This document shows positions 16,961 through 25,071 of a stretch of 64,000 bases of DNA, piece after piece. The translations under genes were made by a program, and so were the position numbers. Origin of the DNA: Lachnospiraceae bacterium. Lineage in GTDB: Bacteria; Bacillota; Clostridia; Lachnospirales; Lachnospiraceae. Position 1 is the stretch's first letter; every line of letters starts with the position of its first letter. The stretch spans positions 16,505-80,504 of the forward strand of contig JAFSXC010000006.1 in assembly GCA_017450105.1 (NCBI GenBank), in the 5' to 3' direction. Under the pieces are notes generated by a model. The model made no database searches and was not told where the DNA came from. It worked only from the letters and a program-made list of their open reading frames with translations.

Positions 16961-17901
16961 ACTGTTTCTCCTTCTCCAAACAATTCATCATAAAGCTCCA
17001 GAACCCGGGTCATCTCCACGCCCTCCGTGGGCCCTTCGGAGACCTCGGTGCGCTTTCCCTTCGGATCGGCATACATGATCCTCGTTCCCTGCCTTCCCTC
17101 CTCGGTTTCAATCGTATAGAAGGCGGTATTTCCGCCATCCTCGTTCAAAAGAAGGTAGGCCCGTAAGGCTTTTGTCTTCGCCTGTTCCTCCGGAAGATCC
17201 AGACGGATCAGGGTCAGCGCATCCCGGATATTCAGCGCCATCACGGAGAACTGGTCCTCGTCCAGCGAGGGAAGCGAAAGGCCATCCCCGGCTTCCTCCA
17301 TAACCTCCAGAAGAAAGGCACCCTCCTCCTTTTCAAGCCGTTCCATGAAGCTTCGCGAATCCTTATAAAGCTCCTTCGGAAAAATCTCGGTTTCCAGCCG
17401 GAAGAGAGGCGATACCGGCGATTTTGTCTCCTGCTTCTTCTGCGCTCCGGCCGCCCTCGCCTGCATACTCTTGAAATCATTCAGCATATGCTGCAGCGCA
17501 TCCTTTTTTAACAGAATGTTCTGCGAGAACGGATTGATCGCGATCCCGGTCATCTGGGTATTCCGGACGGTCAGCTCCGCCATCGCGATAAACGGCATCT
17601 GCAGGATCACCTCGGGCTTCGGCGAACCCTTAATGATGGCCTGGTCCAGATAGGCGGGGACGAAAAATTCGTTGTCCTTATTTTTGATCGCGGCAGGAAA
17701 GGGCCGTTTCTCCGGCGGAAGAACGAGCTTCCCTCCGACGTTTTTCGGCTTCAGGTCCTTCGGATCCGTTCCCGGCGGGAAGACTCCCGGCACAAAAAAG
17801 ACGTAGCTCATGATCTCCCGGACCATGGCGATCTGATTCTCCGGACTCTGCTCCTGCAGAAAGCGGTTCATGGCAGCCTCCAGATTTTCCTTTTTTCCCA
17901 T
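16957..17901 (-). CDS. SseB-like protein
   Basis: The 314-residue protein resembles SseB-family proteins: an N-terminal domain (PENQIAMVREIMSYVFFVPG, FFVPAYLDQAIIKG, NTQMTGIAINPFSQNILLKK) and a C-terminal segment (DIRDALTLIRLDLPEEQ-type, TAFYTIETEEGRQGTRIMY). Function is poorly defined. The ATG at 17899-17901 follows AAAGGAG by 9 nt; an upstream in-frame TTG is less likely. It overlaps the aldo/keto reductase start by 4 bp. Confidence 0.75.
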   Translation of the reverse strand: MGKKENLEAAMNRFLQEQSPENQIAMVREIMSYVFFVPGVFPPGTDPKDLKPKNVGGKLVLPPEKRPFPAAIKNKDNEFFVPAYLDQAIIKGSPKPEVILQMPFIAMAELTVRNTQMTGIAINPFSQNILLKKDALQHMLNDFKSMQARAAGAQKKQETKSPVSPLFRLETEIFPKELYKDSRSFMERLEKEEGAFLLEVMEEAGDGLSLPSLDEDQFSVMALNIRDALTLIRLDLPEEQAKTKALRAYLLLNEDGGNTAFYTIETEEGRQGTRIMYADPKGKRTEVSEGPTEGVEMTRVLELYDELFGEGETV

Positions 17902-17951
17902 TTCAGTAAAAACTCCTTTCAAAATCCGTATTTCCGATCGGATAGCCTTCT

Positions 17952-19166
17952 TCAGTCTTCGGAAAATCCGATCATCAGAACCGACCGCGCTTCATCGTCC
18001 ACGTAGCGCAGCGATGACAGTCCTACGCACCAGTCCCCGATATGCTGGTCGGTAATAAAGTATTCGAATGCTTCGTCATAAAGATTTGTGTCGGCAAACT
18101 TCATCGAAACCATGTGCCGGTCTCCGTCCCAGGAATCCTGCAGAAGCTTTCCGATCCGATCGGGCAAAAATTCCTCGAAATACAGGCCCTCGCGGACAAA
18201 ATAATTATCCGCATCGGCGACACACTCCGGCGCGGGAAAGGCTGTATGGATCTCGTGATTTCGCTTCAGCTCCTCCCCCGTAATATTCAGATAGGTATAA
18301 TTTACAAATCGCGGAGCATCGGCCCCGGATCCGGTATAGGCGGAATTCCCGAAGGTCGGATCGATGTAGTAATAGTCCCCGTCCAGCTTCGCGGCCACCC
18401 ACGCATGGTTTTCCCGGTCCGCTTTTCCGGTTATGATAACACTCTCGATCCCGAGCTGGGTAAGGAGGTACTGCATTGCGCTGGAATAGCCCTGACACAC
18501 AGTACGGTGATGAAGAAAAACCGAGAGGATATTCTGGTTCTCTGCGGCGCTCACATCGTAATCCACCCGGCTCACCAGGGTCTCATACACATACTTCGCC
18601 TTCTCATAGTCGGGATCCGAAATGGAGATGCCCGAGAGAAAATCGGCGGCTGCGATGTCGATCTTTTCCTGACAGAGCCGCCGCTCGTTCTGATCCATCG
18701 TATACTTCGGAGCGAAGGTATAATGGGTAATCCGGTCCCCGAGCATATATTTGGTATATACATAGCCCCGGATCCAGAACAGTCCGCCATGATCAGCATT
18801 TACCGCCTCGTAGGAAGCGCCGATCACCTCCGGGTCAAGCGTTGAGACCGTAATCTCATCGAGGTGGTTCAGGATGCAGTTCAGGATCTCATCGTAAACT
18901 GCCTTTGCCTCCGCAGAAAGCGTCTCATAGGCATAGCACCCCGCGGAAACAGAAGAAACCGCTGCAGGAGCCGTTTCCAGAGACCCTTCTGTTTCGTTCA
19001 GCTCCGCTTCGGAAAGGCGGATCGGACTCTTTGGTTCAACAGTCTCTGTTTCGATCCGCTCTCTTTCCTCGAGAGCCACCTCGCGGCGGTCAAAGCTGCA
19101 GGATGTGGTTGTAAGAACCATTCCGAGGGCAATCAGAACCGCCCTTTTTTTATTCGTCATCCGCAT
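17952..19166 (-). CDS. Transglutaminase-like lipoprotein
   Basis: The signal peptide ends in LTTTSC, indicating a lipid-anchored extracytoplasmic protein. A transglutaminase-like core has the Cys in TVCQGYSSAMQYLLTQLG, the His in DRENHAWVAAKL and the Asp in YYIDPTFGN, so a cysteine protease or transamidase activity in the envelope is plausible. The 404 residues contain an acidic linker after the lipobox and a mixed C-terminal region. It lies 9 bp after the preceding gene of the minus-strand operon. Confidence 0.9.
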   Translation of the reverse strand: MRMTNKKRAVLIALGMVLTTTSCSFDRREVALEERERIETETVEPKSPIRLSEAELNETEGSLETAPAAVSSVSAGCYAYETLSAEAKAVYDEILNCILNHLDEITVSTLDPEVIGASYEAVNADHGGLFWIRGYVYTKYMLGDRITHYTFAPKYTMDQNERRLCQEKIDIAAADFLSGISISDPDYEKAKYVYETLVSRVDYDVSAAENQNILSVFLHHRTVCQGYSSAMQYLLTQLGIESVIITGKADRENHAWVAAKLDGDYYYIDPTFGNSAYTGSGADAPRFVNYTYLNITGEELKRNHEIHTAFPAPECVADADNYFVREGLYFEEFLPDRIGKLLQDSWDGDRHMVSMKFADTNLYDEAFEYFITDQHIGDWCVGLSSLRYVDDEARSVLMIGFSED

Positions 19167-19174
19167 TTGGCCGC

Positions 19175-19786
19175 TTACAGGTTCAGCCGGTATCCATCCG
19201 GCGTTTTTTCATAGCCCATCTTGACCAGGTAGGCCTCATGACTGGGAGCCGCGCGGTTAAAGATCAGCGTCCGGACGCCGGCAGAGGGCAGGGCCTGGTG
19301 CAGAAAGGCGCCGACCGAAGCGTCCCGGTAGGCCGGTACGGAATAGTCGATCTCGATCTGAATGGTCCCTTCGTCCTTACGATTTCCGATCAGAAGGCCC
19401 ACCGGAGTCGTATCACAGGTAACCAGGAAGAAGGCATCGCTTTGCAGAAGCGCATCCGTTTGCGCATAAGGGAAAAACGCCCTTATATCGTTCTCGTAAC
19501 GCATCAGAAGCTTACGGATGGCCTCTGTTCCCGCCTTCTCCTCCAAAAAGGAAAAGCTGGTGCTTCTTCTCCGCAGCTTATAGAGCTGGTAAAGATTGAT
19601 GGTGACGAGACAGAAATTCATGACGGCGGTGGGATAGCTTTGGATGATCAGAGCGTAGATCGCGAAGATCACACTGCCGGTCGTATTCACGATCCGCAGC
19701 TTCTTCACCGAGGTCATAAGCATCGATATCACAACGAGCGCCGAGCCCAGGTAACCGAATAATTCGATCAGGATTTTAGGGTTCAT
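19175..19786 (-). CDS. YgjV-like membrane protein fused to a GNAT-like C-terminal domain
   Basis: Residues 1-75 contain three hydrophobic helices of the YgjV inner-membrane type (ELFGYLGSALVVISMLM, VNTTGSVIFAIYALII, AVMNFCLVTINLYQLYKL). Residues 85-203 look like a compact GNAT acetyltransferase fold: PVGLLIGNRKDEG, a strand-helix with VGAFLHQALPSAG and the terminal EAYLVKMGYEKTPDGYRL. The GNAT assignment is by pattern only. The fusion is unusual but the reading frame is clean. It is 36 bp after the SIMPL gene. Confidence 0.8.
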   Translation of the reverse strand: MNPKILIELFGYLGSALVVISMLMTSVKKLRIVNTTGSVIFAIYALIIQSYPTAVMNFCLVTINLYQLYKLRRRSTSFSFLEEKAGTEAIRKLLMRYENDIRAFFPYAQTDALLQSDAFFLVTCDTTPVGLLIGNRKDEGTIQIEIDYSVPAYRDASVGAFLHQALPSAGVRTLIFNRAAPSHEAYLVKMGYEKTPDGYRLNL

Positions 19787-19822
19787 TTGTCTGCCTCCTT
19801 CCTGTTTTACGCTTTACAGAAA

Positions 19823-20569
19823 TTATTTCAGACCGTATTCCAGACGCACGGTAATCGTCGCGGTTTTGAATCTCGATGAGGTATCAAAGGCTCCGTCGTA
19901 GGAGTAGCTTCCGGTTCCGGAATTCTTTGCCGTAATCTGGAAGACGCCGAGACTGGAATTGTTCAGCTTCCCGGGAACTGCTCCGGAGTTCCGCGCGATG
20001 ATGTCGATCCTCTCCTTCGCGTTCAGCGATGCCTTGTCGATCAGATCGAGCTTCAGGGCATCCAGATCGGAATAATAGTATTCCGGCGAACCGGAGGTAA
20101 GCTCCACGCCTTCATCCAGCAGAGACGAGATGTCTCTGGAGATCAGCTCCACCGCGTCGAGATTTGAGGAGCTGACCACGACGCTCTGGGTCAATTGGTA
20201 TCCGGTCTCAAACGAACCGATATAATTTCCGTTGTCGTCATAGCGGTCCTCGTAGGTCCGGCTGATATCCACGGAGTTAAAGACCACTTCGCTTCCGCTG
20301 AGCCCGTTATCCGCGAGATAATGCCTTACCAGGTCGGCATCGGACTTAATTTTGGAATAGGCCTGACGCGAGGTAACCGCTGTTGTCGAGAACGATCCGC
20401 GCCAGATAATGGTATCCGCTTCAAAATCCACACTGGCACTGCCTGTAGCCGAGATAACGTGGGTGCTTTCGGAGCGGAAGTGTGACAAACCGAAGGCGAG
20501 GGCCACACAAGCACAAACAACGCAGGCACCGATGATCAGGGCGGTTAACCAACTGCTCTTCTTTTCCAT
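19823..20569 (-). CDS. SIMPL (DUF541) domain protein, membrane anchored
   Basis: One N-terminal membrane helix (about residues 9-28) anchors an extracytoplasmic SIMPL domain: VISATGSASVDFEADTIIWR, YSKIKSDADLVRHYLADNGL, GYQLTQSVVVSSSNLDAVEL and DALKLDLIDKASLNAKERID. The length of 248 residues is usual. Family members are envelope-associated, but their mechanism is unclear. GGAGAAG precedes the ATG. It heads the minus-strand operon and has a good promoter. Confidence 0.92.
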   Translation of the reverse strand: MEKKSSWLTALIIGACVVCACVALAFGLSHFRSESTHVISATGSASVDFEADTIIWRGSFSTTAVTSRQAYSKIKSDADLVRHYLADNGLSGSEVVFNSVDISRTYEDRYDDNGNYIGSFETGYQLTQSVVVSSSNLDAVELISRDISSLLDEGVELTSGSPEYYYSDLDALKLDLIDKASLNAKERIDIIARNSGAVPGKLNNSSLGVFQITAKNSGTGSYSYDGAFDTSSRFKTATITVRLEYGLK

Positions 20570-20613
20570 AATCTACTTCTCCTTTCATGCTTCAACAGAG
20601 AAATTCATTTCTT

Positions 20614-20642
20614 ATTATACCATAATAAGAAGCGGAGTTGAA
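20614..20642 (-). promoter_or_regulatory. Promoter of the SIMPL operon
   Basis: On the minus strand: TTCAAC, 17-bp spacer, perfect TATAAT. The start codon is about 45 nt beyond the -10. Confidence 0.68.
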
Positions 20643-20673
20643 TAGAATTCTTTCTGGCTACCTGTCCAGAGTC

Positions 20674-20877
20674 TCATCCAGCGCGATGGCGACTCTGGCC
20701 CGGAGATAGGCCGGCCGGACGGGCTTGATGATTCCCGTTCAGCGTGATCGAATACCGATCCTCCATCGCATGATGGAACAGCTCTTTGGGGTTTTCCACC
20801 TCAAAAAGATCTTCGAGGCCGCAGCTCTCCAGCGTATCGGAGGAGGCGCACCGGATGGCAAAGGGATTGCTGAGCAC
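20674..20877 (-). pseudogene. Possible gene remnant of unknown origin
   Basis: A GTG-initiated frame of 67 codons reads like protein in its first 50 residues (IRCASSDTLESCGLEDLFEV, ENPKELFHHAMEDRYSITLN), and the same frame stays protein-like upstream without a start. After about residue 48 a neighbouring frame becomes the better one (GIIKPVRPAYLRARVAIALD), suggesting a frameshift. No ribosome site or family match was recognised. The stretch 20643-21056 otherwise contains no convincing gene, only weak promoter-like sequence before the lipoprotein. Confidence 0.3.
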
Positions 20878-21056
20878 GATCGATTTTTTCCCGGATACTT
20901 CTGACCGAATGTGTGAAATCGCTTGCTTCGATATGTTTTTGTGGCTATTTCTCTTTGCGTATGTTATAAAAAAAAGATGGTGTCAGGTGCCTTATGAAAA
21001 ACCGGGGCCGGAAAGCGGGCCCGGATAAGGCAAGGCTTTTGAGAGGAGGAAGTATT

Positions 21057-21860
21057 ATGAAAAAGAAGGTTATGTCTGTTTTGGGCATGGTCATGGCCGT
21101 GGCGGTCATGGCGGGCTGCGGCAAGGGAAATGCGGCGCCTGCGGGAGCGGGAAACGCAGCCGGAGCCGCGACGGAGTCAAAGGAGGAAACGTATAAGAGC
21201 GCAGACGGCTGGTCGGTGAGATATGAGGCCGGGGATTTTGCGGTGAATGAGCCGGACGCGCATACCACATCGTTTGTATACCAGAAGGATTCCACAGGGA
21301 CCAATATGGTGACCATTACCTATGTGGACGGAAAACAGCCCGAGGAGGCCATGTCCGAGCTTACGGAGAAATGGGAGAACCAGGAGCGCACCGAGGGCTT
21401 TTTCCCCGGGACGAATGATAAATGGGGCTACTGGCGTACCCTGCTTCCGGAGGAGAACGACAGCGGCCTTTCGGAAACCGTGATCGCGGGAGAATACAAC
21501 GGAGGTGCGCTTCTGTTCGACATCGTGTCCCATAAGGGAGAGGATGATGAGCAGAATATGATGGTGGGCGACGAGCTGGCCGGGATCATCGACTCCATCG
21601 TGTATGACAGCTTCGGGGAACAGAGCATGTATGACTACATCCCGGGTACCTACGAAAGAACCGAGGAGGAAGCTGTACACAGCGTGATCCTGAACGGGGA
21701 CCATACCGGAAAGCTGAGCTTCCAGGATGATATCGATATCCTGTGGGGCGCCTATGAGCTGATCGCCGCAGACGGAAGCTTCCGTTATGAGTACACGATC
21801 GAGGGAACCACTCTGATGCTGAACTATGACGGTGAGTGGCTTGAATTTGAAAAGAAATAA
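21057..21860 (+). CDS. Secreted lipoprotein of unknown function
   Basis: The signal peptide MKKKVMSVLGMVMAVAVMAG is followed by the lipobox Cys (AVMAGCGKG) and an Ala/Gly-rich linker. The mature 245 residues contain two beta-rich parts: residues about 45-180 (YKSADGWSVRYEAGDFAVNE, WGYWRTLLPEENDSG, LLFDIVSHKGEDDEQNMMVG) and a C-terminal lipocalin-like part (YIPGTYERTEEEAVHSVIL, YEYTIEGTTLMLNYDGEW). The ATG at 21057 follows GAGGAGGA. A monocistronic gene ending in a strong terminator. Confidence 0.87.
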   Translation: MKKKVMSVLGMVMAVAVMAGCGKGNAAPAGAGNAAGAATESKEETYKSADGWSVRYEAGDFAVNEPDAHTTSFVYQKDSTGTNMVTITYVDGKQPEEAMSELTEKWENQERTEGFFPGTNDKWGYWRTLLPEENDSGLSETVIAGEYNGGALLFDIVSHKGEDDEQNMMVGDELAGIIDSIVYDSFGEQSMYDYIPGTYERTEEEAVHSVILNGDHTGKLSFQDDIDILWGAYELIAADGSFRYEYTIEGTTLMLNYDGEWLEFEKK

Positions 21861-21884
21861 GTACATGGAATAAGGATCAAAGGA

Positions 21885-21916
21885 ACGACATCGGCTGCGG
21901 CCGGTGTCGTTTTTTT
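21885..21916 (+). terminator. Intrinsic terminator of the lipoprotein gene
   Basis: ACGACATCGGC (21885-21895) pairs with GCCGGTGTCGT (21900-21910) around a TGCG tetraloop and is followed by six T residues. Confidence 0.88.
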
Positions 21917-21943
21917 CGGAAGACGGTCAAACCGAAGTAGTCA

Positions 21944-21972
21944 ATGACAGGAATTTCTGCGTATGATAGAAT
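21944..21972 (+). promoter_or_regulatory. Promoter of the phosphatase-GNAT-STAS operon
   Basis: ATGACA, a 17-bp spacer and TAGAAT lie about 57 bp before the phosphatase ATG. Confidence 0.6.
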
Positions 21973-22029
21973 GAAAAGGATTCTTGTCTGAGAAGGATAA
22001 AAGGGAAAGGAACGCCGGGGGAAAAGGAA

Positions 22030-22857
22030 ATGGGCAGTGAACAGAAGGATAGGGAAATAGAGGCCTTAAGGGCCGAGCTGGCGCAGGTGAAGGAGGAGGC
22101 CGCGCATCTGAAACGGCAGGTTATGATGGCTGTAAACCTGCGTTTCCATCTGATGCCGAATATCTTCCCCTTGTTTCCGGATCTGCCGGAGGTGGATGTC
22201 TATGCGGATCAGATCGGGAAGGCCAGGGTCGGAGGGGATTTCTTCGATGTATTCCGGCTGGATTCGGACCATATCGGGATATTGATCTCGGATATTTTCG
22301 ACGGAGGGGATGCGGCAGCGCTGTTTATGGTGACCTTTAAGCTCTATCTGGAGGGAGAGCTCGCGATGGGCTTTGCGCCGGAAAAGCTGATGGAGGTGAT
22401 CAATAACCGGCTTGCGCGCACGAATGAGGATAATCTGTGCCTGTCTGCCTGGTACGGGGAATATGAGATCTCCACGGGAAGGGTAAGGGCCGTCAACGCC
22501 GGCCACGAAACGCCGCTGATCCTAAGGAACAAAAGGGCGGAAAGGCTTGCGGAGGACGAGCTTTCCTACCTCTGCGGGGTGATGGAGGGCATGTCCTACA
22601 GCGGGTATGAGTTTACTCTGGAGCCCGGTGACGCGCTTGTTCTCTATACGGATGGTATGACCAAGGCCGTGAATGGAGAACAGGAGCATTATACAACAGA
22701 AAGGATGAAGGCCGTGATGGAGGAGGCTGCGGGAGAGGAGGCGGAATTTATCGTGGAGGAGCTGCAGGAGAGCCTGCTTTCCTTTATCGGGGACGAGGAG
22801 CTGCCGGATGATATTACCCTGCTGGTCCTTACGAGGAAGGGAGGTGCTGATCGATGA
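22030..22857 (+). CDS. RsbU/SpoIIE-type PP2C serine phosphatase
   Basis: After a short coiled-coil (residues 1-35) comes a PPM/SpoIIE phosphatase domain with QIGKARVGGDFFDVFRLDSD, ILISDIFDGGDAAALFM, AVNAGHETPLILRN, VLYTDGMTKAVNGEQEHYT and DDITLLVL; the metal-binding aspartates are present. Such enzymes dephosphorylate STAS-domain anti-anti-sigma factors, and one is encoded two genes downstream (23757). GGAAAGGAA precedes the ATG. The stop overlaps the next start as ATGA. Confidence 0.93.
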   Translation: MGSEQKDREIEALRAELAQVKEEAAHLKRQVMMAVNLRFHLMPNIFPLFPDLPEVDVYADQIGKARVGGDFFDVFRLDSDHIGILISDIFDGGDAAALFMVTFKLYLEGELAMGFAPEKLMEVINNRLARTNEDNLCLSAWYGEYEISTGRVRAVNAGHETPLILRNKRAERLAEDELSYLCGVMEGMSYSGYEFTLEPGDALVLYTDGMTKAVNGEQEHYTTERMKAVMEEAAGEEAEFIVEELQESLLSFIGDEELPDDITLLVLTRKGGADR

Positions 22858-23753
22858 CGCATTTGGTGAGTGCCGAGGAAAACGATGTGATCCGGATCGA
22901 AGAAAACGGGGCCGGCGCCACGATCAGGATTCTGGGGGAACAGGCGGTGCTTTTGTTTATGCAGGTTCCGGAGGAAGAGCGCAGACAGGGGCGCGGAAGG
23001 GCGCTGCTTGCGGCCGCGGAGACGGAAAGCTCTGCCCATGGAGCAAAAAAGCTGTGCATGGAATACTCGGACTATGCCGAAGGCTTTTCTGCCTTCCTGG
23101 AGGCCTGCGGTTATCAAAGCCGGGATACGGGCAGCATCCTCTCCATTCGTACGTCGGACCTCCTCGAATCGGAGGGGGTGCAGAAATCGCTGAGGATGCG
23201 CTTTCGGGACATAAAGACAAGTGTGCTGGATGATCTTCTGATGTTTGAATGGGAGGATATTTCGGATCTGCTGAATAAATGCCGGTTTGAAATGCGGCCG
23301 GAGAATATGTCCCGCTTCAGCCCGGCGTTAAGCTTTGTTTCTTATGACGGGGATTACCGCGCGCGGGCCGTTTTGCTTTCCACGTTTAAAAAAGAGCTGT
23401 TCGTGGAGCTGCTGCTGGGCTTCTCCAATAAGAACCCGGAGTTCATCCTGTGCGTCTGCCAGGAATTCGTAAGGGCCCTGACGGAGCAGAAGGAGGAACT
23501 GCCGGACAGAATTTTTCTGTATTCCTCATCGGAATATGTGATCACGCTGGTAAGGCGGCTTCTGGACAGGGAATACGACCTTCACAGAGAAAAAACGGTA
23601 TGGCATGCCGAAAAAGAACTTGCGGAAGGCGCTGTCCCACTTCAGAGAGCACAGAGCGAAGCCTCGGCCGGCTTATGGAAGACAGAAAGCGAGCAGGTCT
23701 TTGCCCAACAGAATATAACGGAAAAAACCATCTGGCAGAGCCTGAGGAGGTAA
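22854..23753 (+). CDS. GNAT-like protein with extra C-terminal domain
   Basis: The N-terminal 100 residues resemble an acetyltransferase core: LFMQVPEEERRQGRGRALLA (acetyl-CoA loop pattern), AHGAKKLCMEYSDYAEGFSA and FLEACGYQSRD. Residues 110-299 are a second region not recognised (MRPENMSRFSPALSFVSYDG, RIFLYSSSEYVITLVRRLL). It lies between a PP2C phosphatase and a STAS protein, with 4-bp overlap upstream and 3-bp gap downstream, so it is likely part of that switch. No HATPase kinase is encoded here; this gene occupies the position where one might be expected. Confidence 0.75.
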   Translation: MTHLVSAEENDVIRIEENGAGATIRILGEQAVLLFMQVPEEERRQGRGRALLAAAETESSAHGAKKLCMEYSDYAEGFSAFLEACGYQSRDTGSILSIRTSDLLESEGVQKSLRMRFRDIKTSVLDDLLMFEWEDISDLLNKCRFEMRPENMSRFSPALSFVSYDGDYRARAVLLSTFKKELFVELLLGFSNKNPEFILCVCQEFVRALTEQKEELPDRIFLYSSSEYVITLVRRLLDREYDLHREKTVWHAEKELAEGAVPLQRAQSEASAGLWKTESEQVFAQQNITEKTIWQSLRR

Positions 23754-23756
23754 GGT

Positions 23757-24056
23757 ATGGAGATAAAGAAAATGGAGAACGGGACAGCATTAACGCTTGC
23801 GATCGAGGGGTATCTGGATACCCGGACCGCGAAGGAAGCAGATGTCGTCTTTCAGGAGGCGGCTAAGGACTATGAGGAGATCATCCTCGACCTGGCCGGG
23901 ACCAGCTATATTTCCAGCGCGGGCATCCGGATCCTGAGAAAGCTCCAGCTGGCCATGTACAAAAAGGGCGGACGCTTTTCGATGATCCATCTGGGAGAGG
24001 AGGTCACGCGTGTCCTGGAGATGACCGGACTTTTGGATCTGTTGAAGCTGTCATAG
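23757..24056 (+). CDS. STAS-domain anti-anti-sigma factor
   Basis: The 99-residue STAS protein has IEGYLDTRTAKEADVVFQEA, the core ILDLAGTSYISSAGIRILRK with the regulatory serine, and HLGEEVTRVLEMTGLLDLL. It is a SpoIIAA/RsbV-like switch protein, presumably dephosphorylated by the upstream phosphatase. The target (an anti-sigma kinase or other STAS partner) is not encoded nearby. Confidence 0.94.
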   Translation: MEIKKMENGTALTLAIEGYLDTRTAKEADVVFQEAAKDYEEIILDLAGTSYISSAGIRILRKLQLAMYKKGGRFSMIHLGEEVTRVLEMTGLLDLLKLS

Positions 24057-24145
24057 GAGAAAAACAGATGAAAAAAGAATGGTATTGTGATATACTGTCT
24101 TAGCTTTATGCGTAGTTGTTTCATTCAGGGAAAGGAGAAGAATAA

Positions 24146-24461
24146 TTATGGAAAATATGCCGTTTCCGCCGCCTTGCTGGCGAAGAAGGAAAACGGGGTT
24201 ATCCGTCAGCTCGATGCGTTTGATACCTTAATGGAGACCGCGGATGATACGGCGTACGGCGGGATGGTCGGCGGCCTGCTCGGCATTATCGGAGGACCGC
24301 TCGGTATGCTTCTCGGCGGCGCGCTGGATGCGGCCATCGACCGTTCGGGTGCCGATATTCTGAAGCTGGATGCCGTGGAGGTTGCGGAGGAGATCCGTCA
24401 GGCCCAGGAGCTTCAGAAGCAGATGGAGAAGGAAGCGAAGAAGCTGTTATTATTGGCCATG
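24146..24461 (+). pseudogene. Truncated DUF1269-like small membrane protein
   Basis: The frame reads YAVSAALLAKKENGVIRQLD, then DAFDTLMETADDTAYGGMVG and GLLGIIGGPLGMLLGGALDA, then a coiled tail. This matches the glycine-rich membrane hairpin of DUF1269-like proteins, but no start codon is in frame: the ribosome site AAAGGAGAAG and ATGs at 24148 and 24157 are in another frame. The open frame past 24461 is only antisense to the HD gene. It is therefore probably 5' frameshifted and 3' truncated. Confidence 0.5.
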
Positions 24462-25001
24462 GGCCCGGCGCAGGGAAACGTCCTTCAGCCGTTCCTTGAT
24501 CCGGGGCTCCCAGGGCTCTCTTTTCATAAAGGAGAACCAGTCGATCCCCGAGGCGATCTTATCGGCCATCAGAACAACACGGCCCTCCGGCGTATGGGGA
24601 GCGGGGCCGGCGATCGGCCACATATGGCTCTCGATGGCGGCAGTTACGGTATCGTCCAGATCCGGGAGGATCTCTTTGGCGCGCCTGACGGACTCCTGCG
24701 GATGCTCTCTCCAGGAGGCCAGACGGCTTTTGTAGAACGTTTCCCGCCCGGTCATACCGAGATCGTGGCATAAACAGGCCAAAATGACCTCCCCCTCGTT
24801 TACCTTTGGCTTATGCTTGTTCATCTCCCTGCACAGACGGCAGCCCATAATGGTAACGTTCAGGATATGGTCCGCAAGGATCCCCTTCAGATGGTGGGTC
24901 TCGGACCAGGCCGCCCGGAAGGCTTCGGAGCATAAGATCTGCCAGCCGTATTTTAAGATTTGATCGATGATGACGCTTTGTGCTTCATTGTTATTTTTCA
25001 T
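24450..25001 (-). CDS. HD-domain phosphohydrolase
   Basis: The 183 residues contain the HD signature: a first His in LADHILNVTIMGCRLCREM, CLCHDLGMTGRE with the adjacent His-Asp pair, and AIESHMWPIAGPAP with a downstream His and VLMADKIASGIDW. This suggests a metal-dependent phosphohydrolase acting on a nucleotide or phosphoester. The start at 24999-25001 is used because upstream frame sequence is antisense to the cardiolipin synthase. The ribosome site is weak. Confidence 0.85.
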   Translation of the reverse strand: MKNNNEAQSVIIDQILKYGWQILCSEAFRAAWSETHHLKGILADHILNVTIMGCRLCREMNKHKPKVNEGEVILACLCHDLGMTGRETFYKSRLASWREHPQESVRRAKEILPDLDDTVTAAIESHMWPIAGPAPHTPEGRVVLMADKIASGIDWFSFMKREPWEPRIKERLKDVSLRRAHGQ

Positions 25002-25071
25002 GATACCTTTATTGTAGCCGGATTTGCCGGACGATGCAATCCGTTCAATCATTTTACAGGGAGTTTTTGTG

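Noticed and set aside
24462-24773. Continuation of the DUF1269-like frame beyond 24461
   Set aside because: From there the frame is antisense to the conserved HD-domain gene, with its composition matching the shadow.
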